Positions 6,350 to 12,743 of a stretch of DNA of 30,991 nucleotides are shown in pieces. The notes beneath the pieces are model-generated. The model worked only from the letters and a program-made list of their open reading frames with translations, ran no database searches and had not been told where the DNA came from. Numbering within the stretch: the stretch's first letter is position 1; each line of letters begins with the position of its first letter. The DNA is from a virus. The translations under genes were made by a program, and so were the position numbers. The stretch spans positions 1 to 30,991 of the IMG/VR virus record IMGVR_UViG_3300038410_000092; one strand, written 5' to 3'.

Positions 6350-6396
6350 CTTCAGGCCCGGGAGGGGGTGCACGCCTCCTCCCGCCAGATCGGATT

Positions 6397-6453
6397 ATGA
6401 AACTTTTCAGCGGCGAGCGCGAGGAGATGTACCGGCACGGGGTCGCATCATGA
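6397..6453 (+). CDS. Possible 18-codon upstream ORF coupled to the next gene
   Basis: ATG at 6397 opens an 18-residue frame (MKLFSGEREEMYRHGVAS) whose TGA overlaps the next ATG. The next gene lacks its own clear ribosome site, so translation through this short frame may deliver ribosomes to it. No strong Shine-Dalgarno precedes the short ORF itself. Confidence 0.35.
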   Translation: MKLFSGEREEMYRHGVAS

Positions 6454-6731
6454 ACGACGCCGTGCGCCCGCCGTCGCCCTGGACCGCGATCCGCGCCGAG
6501 TACGGCCCGCTCTGCCCGACGCTGCGCGTGATCGATGTGCAGGCCGGCACCGATGAATTCCGCGCGCTCCAGGCGCTGCCCGAGCTCGGCGAGCTCACGC
6601 TCGACGGCTGCACGCTCATCGTCGGGCTCGAGCAAGGCATCGAGTGGGAAGAGCGCCAGGCGCTGATCGCGCGCGCCGACGAGGCCTTCTGGCGCCGGCG
6701 CGCCGAGGCCGAGACACGCCGCCGGAGATAG
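6450..6731 (+). CDS. Hypothetical phage protein, 93 aa
   Basis: Encodes 93 aa from the ATG at 6450. The sequence is acidic to neutral with a hydrophobic middle (LRVIDVQAGTDEFRALQALPELGELTLDGCTLIVGLEQGIEW) and a basic, Arg-rich helical end (WRRRAEAETRRRR). The start is set by ATGA coupling to a short upstream ORF; a longer frame back to 6306 has worse composition. It is followed after three bases by the interrupted gene at 6735. I do not recognise a family. Confidence 0.6.
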   Translation: MNDAVRPPSPWTAIRAEYGPLCPTLRVIDVQAGTDEFRALQALPELGELTLDGCTLIVGLEQGIEWEERQALIARADEAFWRRRAEAETRRRR

Positions 6732-6734
6732 CGA

Positions 6735-6763
6735 ATGCGCCGGCCACTCAACCCCAAAGAAAA
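6735..6763 (+). pseudogene. 5' fragment of the phage gene split by the IS
   Basis: ATG at 6735 begins MRRPLNPKE and is cut after 29 bases by the IS at 6764. Joining 6735-6763 to 8580-8877, with one copy of AAAGAAAA removed, gives an uninterrupted 108-aa frame. That proves this is the original start of the gene now continuing at 8580. Read through the IS end, the fragment would produce only a hybrid peptide. Confidence 0.8.
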
Positions 6764-6768
6764 GGGAT

Positions 6769-6897
6769 TTATATACATGACTCCCGCTGAACCTTTCTGC
6801 GCTTGCGCGCCCGCTTCTTCGCCTTCTTCGTTCGGGCGGGGACGCGGTAGGCCAGTACGCGGTCAGCGATCCGATCCAGTTCCTTGGGCGGCTTCAT
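6769..6897 (-). CDS. 42-aa basic protein at the transposase-distal end of the IS
   Basis: ATG at 6897 overlaps the transposase stop as ATGA, and the stop codon lies inside the terminal repeat. The peptide starts MKPPKELDRIADRVLAYRVP and ends in a very basic tail (KKAKKRARKRRKVQ), suggesting nucleic-acid binding. The conserved-looking start, tight coupling and exact fit against the IS end support it as a genuine part of the element. Role unknown; an accessory to transposition is a guess. Confidence 0.6.
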   Translation of the reverse strand: MKPPKELDRIADRVLAYRVPARTKKAKKRARKRRKVQRESCI

Positions 6898-7814
6898 GCG
6901 GTCAGTTCCTTGTAGGTGATGCGGCGCTTGGCCGTGGCAGCGATCAGGCTATTCAGGCGCTCAAAGTGGTGCCGCTTGACGTTGCCTTCGTTCAGCCGGA
7001 ACGTGAACTCGCTGACGTAGCGGCCAAGGTGCTTGTCGCTCGCGTGATGGTAGACGCCATGCAGCCCGCGCTTAAGGACTGCCCAAACGGATTCGATGCC
7101 GTTCGTGTGGACGCCGTTCCTGACGTACTCGCCCGCGCTGTGGTTGACGGTCTCACGGTTGAAGAAGAGGCCACCCAAGCCACGGTAGCCCGCATGCTCG
7201 TCGCTGTGGATCGTGCTGCCGGGTTCGATGTGCGTGTGGATCGCGCGGTGCAGGTTCGCCGTATTAACGTCCTCGACAGGCATGGCGACGGTCGCACCGC
7301 CGCGCTCACGCATTCCGAGGACGGCGGACTTTCCCACAGCGCCGCGCCCTTGCTTGAGTCGCTTGCTCGCGTGCTTCGCGGATTCCTTGCCGCCGATGTA
7401 AGTCTCGTCCACTTCGATGATCCCGGCGAGGCTCTTGAAGTCAGAGCCGCAAGCCTCGCGCAGCCGCCCGAGGACGAACCACGCGGATTTCTGCGTGATG
7501 CCGATTTCCTTCGAGAGTTGCAGGCTGCTGATTCCCTTGCGCGCCGTGACGAGCAGGTACATCGCGTACAGCCACTTGTGGAGCGGAACGTGGCTGCGCT
7601 CCATGACCGTGCCGGTGCGCACGGTGAAGTCCTCCGCGCACTTGTTGCAGCGGTAGTAGCCGCCCTTGCGCGTCGTGATCCGGTCAAGCCCTTGACAGAT
7701 CGGGCAGCGCGGTCCCGAGGGCCAGAGCCGCGCTTCGAGATAGACCCGCGCGGCCTCCTGGTCCGGGAACATCTTGAACAACTGGAACGTGCTGATGGTG
7801 AGTTTGTCGTCCAC
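6894..7814 (-). CDS. IS1595-family (ISXO2-like) DDE transposase
   Basis: Encodes 306 aa from a GTG at 7814 with AAGGA upstream. An N-terminal zinc ribbon (Cys37, Cys40, Cys56, Cys59: CPIC...CNKC) is followed by a helix-turn-helix (SSLQLSKEIGITQKSAWFVLGRLR). The catalytic RNase-H fold then has Asp136 (IIEVDETYIGG), Asp205 (STIHSDEHAGY) and Glu241 (NGIESVWAVLKR). These are the hallmarks of the IS1595 family, and the length matches. The frame is intact and all catalytic residues are present, so the enzyme is probably active. It could also move the 295-bp element at 3350-3644, whose ends match. It lies antisense to the phage operon. Confidence 0.93.
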   Translation of the reverse strand: MDDKLTISTFQLFKMFPDQEAARVYLEARLWPSGPRCPICQGLDRITTRKGGYYRCNKCAEDFTVRTGTVMERSHVPLHKWLYAMYLLVTARKGISSLQLSKEIGITQKSAWFVLGRLREACGSDFKSLAGIIEVDETYIGGKESAKHASKRLKQGRGAVGKSAVLGMRERGGATVAMPVEDVNTANLHRAIHTHIEPGSTIHSDEHAGYRGLGGLFFNRETVNHSAGEYVRNGVHTNGIESVWAVLKRGLHGVYHHASDKHLGRYVSEFTFRLNEGNVKRHHFERLNSLIAATAKRRITYKELTA

Positions 7815-7817
7815 GGT

Positions 7818-7970
7818 CTATTCCTTGACAGCGAACTGATGCGGATAGCACTCGCGCAACACGCCGGTCGTCACGCCACGAAGCAAGCACTTGAGCGCGC
7901 CCGCCTCATGAAGATCGGAGACGAAACAGGCCACAACTTCTGCCTGATCGTCGGTGTTTCCATTTCGGCC
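7818..7970 (-). pseudogene. Fragment of an IS passenger gene ahead of the transposase
   Basis: An open frame of 50 codons ends TAG three bases before the transposase GTG. Its sequence looks natural (DDQAEVVACFVSDLHEAG, ALKCLLRGVTTGVLRECYPH), yet the frame has no ATG, and the first GTG would leave only ~37 residues. Upstream, other frames carry protein-like stretches, including a GTG coupled to the preceding gene. A frameshifted longer gene is the simplest reading. It may act in translational coupling to the transposase. Confidence 0.4.
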
Positions 7971-8024
7971 TCAGGCAGAAGTGCCAGGTCGTGCGGCGCA
8001 GTGCTGCCAGGACAGCACCGGGCT

Positions 8025-8279
8025 TCACCGGGTCGCCCGCTCTTCTGCCACACGGTATTCGTCTGCGGTGTAGATGATTTTGCCGCGCGGGGTGACTATC
8101 GCCGCCCCCTCTGGACCGTGGTTTTTCGCATCGGCCGAGGCGGCCAGCGCCTCATGGAGGGTGCGCGCGTAGGCGCGCGGGTTGGGCGAGAGATGCAGAC
8201 CGTCGGTGTCAATAGATGCGGCGTGGATGCGATAGCGACTCATGGGTCTTCTCCTTTTCTTCGCGAGTTTGCGGCTCAT
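8025..8279 (-). CDS. IS passenger protein, 84 aa
   Basis: The frame starts at ATG 8279 with GGAGG five bases upstream and an ATGA overlap with the preceding reading frame. A second ATG at 8243 has its own AAGGAG and would give 72 aa (MSRYRIHAASIDTDGLHLSP). The first 12 residues of the longer form are very basic (MSRKLAKKRRRP). The core is soluble with a C-terminal strand-turn-strand (GAAIVTPRGKIIYTADEYRVA). I do not recognise a family. It is inside the IS and in the transposase direction, so it is cargo or an accessory gene of the element. Confidence 0.6.
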   Translation of the reverse strand: MSRKLAKKRRRPMSRYRIHAASIDTDGLHLSPNPRAYARTLHEALAASADAKNHGPEGAAIVTPRGKIIYTADEYRVAEERATR

Positions 8280-8448
8280 GCGACCCTCCGCTGGAGTTCT
8301 TCGCCGGTTTGCTGGAGCAGGCTGAGGAAACGGCAGTATTCTCGGTGTCCTCGCACGTCAGCGCCAGCCTTTCGAGGCGTAGGCGGCGCTCGATAAGCTG
8401 CTTGACCGTCAAGCTCGTAAGGTCGTGTTTCCTTTGGATCTGTTCCAT
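8276..8448 (-). pseudogene. IS passenger gene with apparent one-base frameshift
   Basis: ATG at 8448 has a good AGGAG and begins MEQIQRKHDLTSLTVKQL, then a basic helix (IERRLRLERLALTCEDTE). From there the frame continues as a Ser-rich tail to 8209. The -1 frame at the same place reads EYCRFLSLLQQTGEELQRRVA and ends in a TGA overlapping the ATG at 8279. That is the coupling seen elsewhere, and it makes a much more natural protein of about 57 aa. The spacing 8276-8448 is 173 bases, one short of a codon multiple, consistent with loss of one base near 8335. The frameshift could also be programmed or a sequencing error. Confidence 0.5.
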
Positions 8449-8500
8449 GATCTCTCCTAGATGGTTGAACCTACAGCCATATTGGAGCAAAAATACTTAC

Positions 8501-8522
8501 GGGAGTCAAGTATAAAATGACC
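8501..8522. repeat. Extra subterminal copy of the IS end sequence
   Basis: GGGAGTCAAGTATAAAATGA(CC) closely resembles the right terminal repeat at 8548-8571 (GGGAGTCATGTATATAAATC) and the right end of the 295-bp element (GGGAGTCAAGTATGTAATTC). It lies 47 bp inside the IS in the same orientation. It could be a second transposase-binding site or a relic of a former end. Confidence 0.6.
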
Positions 8523-8556
8523 TATGGAAAATCCCTTAATAATCAAGGCGGGAGTC

Positions 8557-8877
8557 ATGTATATAAATCCCAAAGAAAAGGTTCTCCTCGACGAAATGTC
8601 CCGCTCCGGCGACCCCCGCGAAGAAGCGATCCAGCAGCTCCTCTACGAGCTCGAGCACGGCGATCCGATCACGCGCCGCGCTTTCGTCGCCGAGCTCCTG
8701 CGCAACCGCCGCGTCGTCGACGCGGTGCGCCGCCACGTCCACCGGCTGCCGGGCGCCGCGCAGAGCGCGGTCCGCGACGCCGTCAAGGCGAAGAATTTCG
8801 AGCACCTGGTCGCGCTCGCCGCGGCGCGCGGGGAAGAACCGCCGACGCTCGACCTCGAGCCCGGCTCGCTCGCATGA
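8557..8877 (+). CDS. 3' part of the IS-split phage gene, restarted from the IS end
   Basis: After the insertion, the ATG inside the right terminal repeat (8557) is in frame with the truncated gene and gives MYINPKEKVLLDEM..., 106 aa against 108 aa in the reconstructed original. GGGAG lies close before it and AAGG at 8545-8548. A second in-frame ATG is at 8524. The protein is soluble and helical (EEAIQQLLYELEHGD, FVAELLRNRRVVDAVRRHVH), ending in an acidic tail. I do not recognise a family. The IS thus replaces only the first few residues, and the protein may still be made if transcription enters from or through the element. The stop overlaps the next ATG. Confidence 0.65.
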   Translation: MYINPKEKVLLDEMSRSGDPREEAIQQLLYELEHGDPITRRAFVAELLRNRRVVDAVRRHVHRLPGAAQSAVRDAVKAKNFEHLVALAAARGEEPPTLDLEPGSLA

Positions 8878-9011
8878 AAGAGGGACCCATGGAACGTCGC
8901 TTTCTCTTCCTCGCCCGCCTCGCCCGGGCGCTGCGCTATTACAGACGTCTGCACTACAGCTGGCGGCTTGCCTGGGCAAAGGCCGGCTGGCCGGGGAGCG
9001 AGCTCGCATGA
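8874..9011 (+). CDS. Hypothetical phage protein, 45 aa
   Basis: The ATG at 8874 overlaps the preceding stop as ATGA and the stop overlaps the following ATG in the same way. The peptide is strongly basic and aromatic (RRFLFLARLARALRYYRRLHYSWRL with Trp and Arg repeated), forming an amphipathic helix. A second Met six residues in (MERRF) follows a GGGACCC. The two-sided coupling is the main support. Function unknown. Confidence 0.5.
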   Translation: MKEGPMERRFLFLARLARALRYYRRLHYSWRLAWAKAGWPGSELA

Positions 9012-9202
9012 GGATCGCCAACGGCGGGGCGTTCGTGCGCATCTCCCCCGAGGGCGGCGCTGGGCGAGTCAAGCGCTGCGCCGGCTGCCAGCGCGACAAA
9101 CCGCTCGCCGCCTTCACCAAGGGCTCCGGCCCAGGCGGACTGCACCGCCATTGCCGTGACTGCTGCCGGGCCTGGCGGCGCATGCACAAGAGGCAGGCAT
9201 GA
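9008..9202 (+). CDS. Small zinc-knuckle protein
   Basis: Encodes 64 aa starting on an ATGA overlap. Four Cys in the pattern CAGC...CRDCC with a His (LHRHCRDC) form a zinc knuckle similar to the N-terminal half of small phage HNH or HNH-associated proteins (KRCAGCQRDKPLAAFTKGSG is a familiar style). The HNH catalytic part is absent, so it is more likely a nucleic-acid-binding knuckle. It is coupled on both sides. Role unknown. Confidence 0.62.
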   Translation: MRIANGGAFVRISPEGGAGRVKRCAGCQRDKPLAAFTKGSGPGGLHRHCRDCCRAWRRMHKRQA

Positions 9203-9537
9203 GCGCCGCGCTGCTTATTTTCGCCGCCACCTACATCAGCGTCTTCACGCTCGGGCTGCAGAGCCTGAACGTCAACCAGGGTCATTACGTCGCCGCGGCG
9301 GTGACCAGTTTCTTCATCGGCACCGGCCACATGCTGCTCTATCGCTACATGCCGACGGCCTCGCTGCCCGATCTCGCCGGCTACTACGTAGGCGGCATCA
9401 CCGGCATTACGTCGAGCATCTGGTTCCACAAGCGCGCGAAGGCCTGGCTGGCGGCGCGCTTCGGCCGGGGCCGGCGTCCCGACGAGCACCGCGACGTCGG
9501 CCGCTGCGGCGCGGTCCGCGGCACGGACGTGCACTGA
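9199..9537 (+). CDS. Phage membrane protein with two to three helices
   Basis: Encodes 112 aa, starting on an ATGA overlap. Hydrophobic segments are seen at about 3-20 (ALLIFAATYISVFTLGL), 29-50 (YVAAAVTSFFIGTGHMLLYRY) and 60-75 (GYYVGGITGITSSIWF). A long basic and polar C-terminal tail follows (HKRAKAWLAARFGRGRR). Membrane proteins of this kind recur in proteobacterial prophage early operons; I cannot name a function. The last ~25 residues are Arg/Gly-rich. Confidence 0.65.
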   Translation: MSAALLIFAATYISVFTLGLQSLNVNQGHYVAAAVTSFFIGTGHMLLYRYMPTASLPDLAGYYVGGITGITSSIWFHKRAKAWLAARFGRGRRPDEHRDVGRCGAVRGTDVH

Positions 9538-9761
9538 TGCGCGCCGCCGCGAAGCTCCTGCGCATGGTGGCCCTCGAGAACGGCGGGCCGCGCAAGCGCA
9601 CCGTGCTCGACGCCGCCGCCAAGCGCTACGGCGAAGGCCCCTACCTCGTCGACTACCTGATCGCCGCCGGGCGGCTCGTGCGCTACGGCCGCGCCCGCGG
9701 CGCCACGTGGGGCCTGCCTCGCCGCAAGCGTGCCCAACCTTTTCCCTCGAGGAGACCATGA
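9537..9761 (+). CDS. Hypothetical phage protein, 74 aa, winged-helix-like
   Basis: The ATG at 9537 overlaps the upstream TGA by one base (TGATG). The sequence KLLRMVALENGGPRKRTVLDAA, then YGEGPYLVDYLIAAGRLVRYGR and GATWGLP, has the spacing of a small winged helix: helices followed by a wing ending in WGL. It is basic and probably binds DNA. Its stop comes after the ParB start (ATG at 9758), overlapping by four bases. The regulator role is inference from pattern only. Confidence 0.55.
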   Translation: MRAAAKLLRMVALENGGPRKRTVLDAAAKRYGEGPYLVDYLIAAGRLVRYGRARGATWGLPRRKRAQPFPSRRP

Positions 9762-11530
9762 ACGCCCCGACCCGCACCGACCATCTCACCCAGCCGAACG
9801 TCGAGCTGTTGCCGCTCGGCGCGATCGCGCTGTCCGAAACGCAGGTGCAGAAGCTGCGCCGCGGCCAGTATGAGGCGGCCGCGCTGGAGGAGCTCGCGAA
9901 GAGCATCGCCGAGAACGGCCTGCTGCACCCGATCGTCGTGCGGCCGCTCGCCGCGCTGCGCGGCCTCGCCAAGTACGAGCTGATCGCCGGCGAGCGCCGC
10001 TACCTCGCCGTGCAGCAGCTCGGCCAGGAGCACGTGCTCGCGCGCATCGTCGCCGCCACCGACGACCAGGTGGTCAAGCTGCAGCTCGTCGAGAACCTGC
10101 ACCGCGAGCGGCTCGACACCCTCGCCGAGGCGCGCGGCTACAAGGAGCTGCTCGACACCGGCATCAAGGCCGAGGCGATCGGCGACCTGATCGGCAAGAG
10201 CCGCAGTTACGTCTACGCGCGCGTGAAGCTCCTCGAGCTCGCGCCGGCGGTACAGGAGGCGCTGCACACCGGGAAGATCGACGCCTCGCAGGCGCTGCTC
10301 TTCGCGCGCATCCCGACTGCCAAGCTGCAGGAGCAGGCCCTCGCCACGCTCGACAAGTGGAGCTATCAAGGCCACGGCGAGCGGCTGAGCTTCCGCCGCA
10401 CCGCCGAGATCCTTGGGGACAAGGCGAAGGGCATCTTGATCCCGCTCGCCGCGGTGCCGTGGCGCCTGGACGACGAGACCTTCCATGTCTTCGGCCCGAA
10501 GGACCGCCGCGGCACCCAGGAGCCGATCTTCCTGCCAACGTGCCTCGCCTGCCCGAAGCGCTCGGGCAACGATCCCGAGCTGCTCGTCGCGCTCGGCGAT
10601 GCCAACGTCTGCACCGACAAGGAATGCCACGACACGAAGGCCAAGCAGACCTTCGAGCGCCGGCGCAAGGAGGTCGAGGCGAGCGGCCGCGAGGTGCTGA
10701 CGGGCGAGGCCGCCGCGGCGATCCTCCCCGGGCAATGGGCGACGCGCGGCTTCGTCGATCTGGACGCGGAATGCGAGGATGACCGCTACCCGGAGCCCGC
10801 GCCGCGCGATGAGAACGGCAAGAAGCTGAAATGGGACGATCCGCGCCAAGAGGCGTGGGAAGAGGCGGCCGAGAACTACAAGCCGCGCACCTACCGCCAG
10901 ATTCTGGGCGATGCCGTTGCTGGCCTGGAGCTTACGCTCGTGCAGGACCCCAAGCGCAAGGGCCGGATCCGCGAGCTCGCGCCCGACAGCGCGGTCAGAA
11001 AGCTGCTCAAGGAGCGCGGAATCACCTATACGCTGCGACGCGAGGCGCCGCCCCAGCCCGAGAAGCCGGCGAAACAGGAGAGCCCGGAGGCCGCGGCGAG
11101 GCGAGCCGAGAAGGAGGCGCGCGAAGCCGCCGAAGCGGAGCTCGCCGAGAAGGTGCGCGTGGAGACCGAGCAGCGCGTCCTCAAGGCGCTGCACGACGCC
11201 TGGAAGGGACCGCTGAAGCCCGAGGACCTCGAGCTCGTCGCCGAGCATCTGCTCGAGGATTACGACTTCCAGAACGCCATCGGGCGCTTCCACGACAAGC
11301 GTCCCTCGCCGGCGACCATGAGCGAGCGCGACCTGGGACGGCTCATCGTCGTGGGCATCGCCACCGCGTGGCTTGAGGGCGACGGCAACGACAAGCCGCT
11401 CAAGGCGCTCTGCAAGCGCCTCAAGGTCGATCCGAAGGCGATCGAGAAGGAAGTGCGTGCCGAGCTCTCGCCCAAAGACGAGGGCTCGCTCGGTAAGAAG
11501 GCGGCGAAGAAGAAAGGCGGCAAAAAGTGA
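9758..11530 (+). CDS. ParB-family protein (large, phage-encoded, no ParA neighbour)
   Basis: Encodes 590 aa from the ATG at 9758 with GGAG upstream. The ParB N-terminal domain spans about 15-120, with the CTP-binding GERRYLA motif at 78-84 and ENLHR at 112-116. The DNA-binding helix-turn-helix is at about 136-160 (KAEAIGDLIGKSRSYVYARVKLLEL). A Cys cluster follows (262, 265, 285, 290), probably binding zinc. A charged coiled region and a Lys-rich end (KKAAKKKGGKK) complete it. It is about twice the usual chromosomal ParB length. No ParA gene is in the window, so it may act as a sequence-specific clamp or regulator rather than in classical partition. Plasmid-prophage maintenance is an alternative. 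Confidence 0.85.
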   Translation: MNAPTRTDHLTQPNVELLPLGAIALSETQVQKLRRGQYEAAALEELAKSIAENGLLHPIVVRPLAALRGLAKYELIAGERRYLAVQQLGQEHVLARIVAATDDQVVKLQLVENLHRERLDTLAEARGYKELLDTGIKAEAIGDLIGKSRSYVYARVKLLELAPAVQEALHTGKIDASQALLFARIPTAKLQEQALATLDKWSYQGHGERLSFRRTAEILGDKAKGILIPLAAVPWRLDDETFHVFGPKDRRGTQEPIFLPTCLACPKRSGNDPELLVALGDANVCTDKECHDTKAKQTFERRRKEVEASGREVLTGEAAAAILPGQWATRGFVDLDAECEDDRYPEPAPRDENGKKLKWDDPRQEAWEEAAENYKPRTYRQILGDAVAGLELTLVQDPKRKGRIRELAPDSAVRKLLKERGITYTLRREAPPQPEKPAKQESPEAAARRAEKEAREAAEAELAEKVRVETEQRVLKALHDAWKGPLKPEDLELVAEHLLEDYDFQNAIGRFHDKRPSPATMSERDLGRLIVVGIATAWLEGDGNDKPLKALCKRLKVDPKAIEKEVRAELSPKDEGSLGKKAAKKKGGKK

Positions 11531-11886
11531 CCGCCATCGGCGTCCTCGCCAGCTGCATCGGCTGTGGCTGCGACGACTTCCACGCCTGCGAGGACGGTTG
11601 CTACTGGCTGCGCGTCGACTACGAGGAAGGCCTCGGCGTGTGCAGCGCCTGCGCCGAGTTCGAGGCGCAGTGGGACGCCGGCGATCACACGCCGCACGCC
11701 CAACCTGTTCGCGAGCTCGAGGATCCGCAGCGCTCGCGCATCCCGAGCGCTGAACGGCCGCGCCCGGCGCTGAAGCCCGGCGAGCGCTGCCCGCACGACT
11801 GGCCGTTCGAGGACGTCCAGGACGACGACCGGTGCCGCTGGTGCGGCATGGGCTTCATCCGATACGTCTTCACGGAGTGCGCATGA
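11527..11886 (+). CDS. Cys-rich hypothetical protein with metal-binding clusters
   Basis: Encodes 119 aa from a GTG at 11527 that overlaps the ParB stop (GTGA). Two Cys clusters stand out. One is at the N-terminus (CIGCGCDDFHAC...CYW...CSACAEF), a pattern like small phage proteins with a treble-clef-like site. The second is at the C-terminus (CPHDW...CRWCGMGF). The linker is Pro/Arg-rich. It probably binds zinc or iron. No family name is certain. The next start overlaps as ATGA. Confidence 0.62.
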   Translation: MTAIGVLASCIGCGCDDFHACEDGCYWLRVDYEEGLGVCSACAEFEAQWDAGDHTPHAQPVRELEDPQRSRIPSAERPRPALKPGERCPHDWPFEDVQDDDRCRWCGMGFIRYVFTECA

Positions 11887-12266
11887 GCCACCTCAACGAC
11901 ACGCTGACGTTCGACCAGCTCACCGATGCCAATCGGCGTCGCTTGCCGCTTTTCAAAAACCGCGCCGGCGGCCCGGCGCACTCGCAGCCGGACGGCAGCG
12001 ACTGGAACCTCGCCGAGTGGACGAATGCCGTCGCCGGCGAGACCGGCGAGGCCTGCAACCTCGCGAAGAAGATCATCCGGGGCGATTTCGGGGCGCCCGG
12101 CATGCCGTCGTATCAGCAGGCGCTGAAAGAGCTGGCGCTCGAGCTCGCGGACATCGTGACCTACGCCGACATCGCCTGTCAGCGCACCGGCCACAAGCTC
12201 GGCGAGGTCGTCGCCGAAAAGTTCAATGTCGTATCGGAGCGTGTTGGTTGCGACGTCACGCTCTGA
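11883..12266 (+). CDS. MazG-like nucleotide pyrophosphohydrolase
   Basis: Encodes 127 aa from the ATG at 11883 (ATGA overlap). The all-alpha MazG signature is present: AGETGEACNLAKK (about 51-63), supplying the first acidic helix, and ELALELADIVTYADI (about 83-97) with the ExxD element. These coordinate Mg2+ for hydrolysis of nucleoside triphosphates or similar nucleotides to monophosphate and pyrophosphate. The domain is full length. Phage MazG proteins are thought to adjust host nucleotide or (p)ppGpp pools; which substrate this one uses cannot be read from sequence. It is directly upstream of the DGR target genes. Confidence 0.82.
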   Translation: MSHLNDTLTFDQLTDANRRRLPLFKNRAGGPAHSQPDGSDWNLAEWTNAVAGETGEACNLAKKIIRGDFGAPGMPSYQQALKELALELADIVTYADIACQRTGHKLGEVVAEKFNVVSERVGCDVTL

Positions 12267-12289
12267 CCAACCCAAGGGAGCAGCAGCCC

Positions 12290-12712
12290 ATGACCACCGC
12301 AACCGCCCGGCGCTCGGCGCCGAAGAAGTCCGCCCCGGCCGCCGCCGCGGCGATCGCCCTCACCCTGCCGACGCTCGCCAAGGGCGAGCGCTACGTCGGC
12401 GCCGTCATCGGCCCCGACGGCCGCGGCGAGCACTGCATCCTGCTCGCCGGCGATGCCGAGCCCCTCACCTGGTCGCAGGCGCAGGAATGGGCGGTCAAGC
12501 AAGGCGGCACCCTGCCCAATCGCCACGAGCTGCTCCTGCTGTGGACGCATCACCGCAAGGAGTTCAAGCGCGACTGGTATTGGTCGAGCGAGCAGTACGA
12601 GTCGGACGAGCGCTGGGCCTGGTACCAGAGCTTCCTCGACGGCTACCAGGGTTACCTCGACAAGGGCAGCAAGCTCAGAGCTCGCGCCGTCCGCAGAGTG
12701 CCCATTCGCTAA
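12290..12712 (+). CDS. DGR target protein 1 (C-type-lectin-like, variable C-terminus)
   Basis: Encodes 140 aa from the ATG at 12290, after GGGAG. An Ala-rich basic start (about 1-25) leads to a core (KGERYVGAVIGPDGRGEHCILL, LTWSQAQEWAVKQGGTLPNRHELLLLW, then WYWSSEQ). This resembles the DUF1566/C-type-lectin fold used by many DGR targets. The last ~40 residues are the variable repeat, ending in the conserved KLRARAVRR. Diversified codons encode Y, S, L, D, Y, G, L, G and S at sites where the template has AAC, AAT or GAC. No signal peptide, membrane helix or tail-fibre domain is visible, so its display site is unknown. Paralogous to the next gene over the C-terminal half. Confidence 0.85.
   Translation: MTTATARRSAPKKSAPAAAAAIALTLPTLAKGERYVGAVIGPDGRGEHCILLAGDAEPLTWSQAQEWAVKQGGTLPNRHELLLLWTHHRKEFKRDWYWSSEQYESDERWAWYQSFLDGYQGYLDKGSKLRARAVRRVPIR
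12592..12697 (+). repeat. DGR variable repeat 1 (VR1)
   Basis: This 106-bp block aligns without gaps to the template repeat at 13886-13991. It differs at 12 positions, all of them adenine in the template; the 72 non-adenine positions are identical. The last 27 bp (AAGCTCAGAGCTCGCGCCGT...) are unchanged, and identity to the template ends at AGA. Confidence 0.95.
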
Positions 12713-12743
12713 TTCACCCATTTCCCGCGAGGAGTCTTCGACC

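Larger units (their letters stand above)
6764..8571 (-). mobile_element. Complete IS1595-family insertion sequence with passenger genes
   Basis: The ends are perfect 24-bp inverted repeats at 6764-6787 and 8548-8571 (GGGATTTATA...GACTCCCGC). AAAGAAAA is directly repeated at 6756-6763 and 8572-8579, an 8-bp duplication as expected for IS1595 elements. The 1808-bp element carries, on the minus strand, the transposase (6894-7814), a 42-codon ORF after it and several small ORFs before it. Perfect ends and duplication imply a recent insertion. It is oriented against the phage operon it interrupts, so it probably reduces read-through into downstream genes, including the DGR. Confidence 0.93.

Noticed and set aside
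6355-6386. GC-rich stem (GGGAGG...CCTCCC) considered as a terminator
   Set aside because: There is no U-tract on either strand, and the operon continues directly downstream.
6735-8396. Long plus-strand ORF of 553 codons across the IS
   Set aside because: It is the antisense shadow of the transposase (6894-7814) and other IS genes; only its first 29 bases are a genuine gene start, cut by the insertion.
9683-11293. Minus-strand ORF of 536 codons opposite the ParB-like gene
   Set aside because: Leu/Arg/Ala-rich shadow of the plus-strand gene, which has clear ParB motifs.
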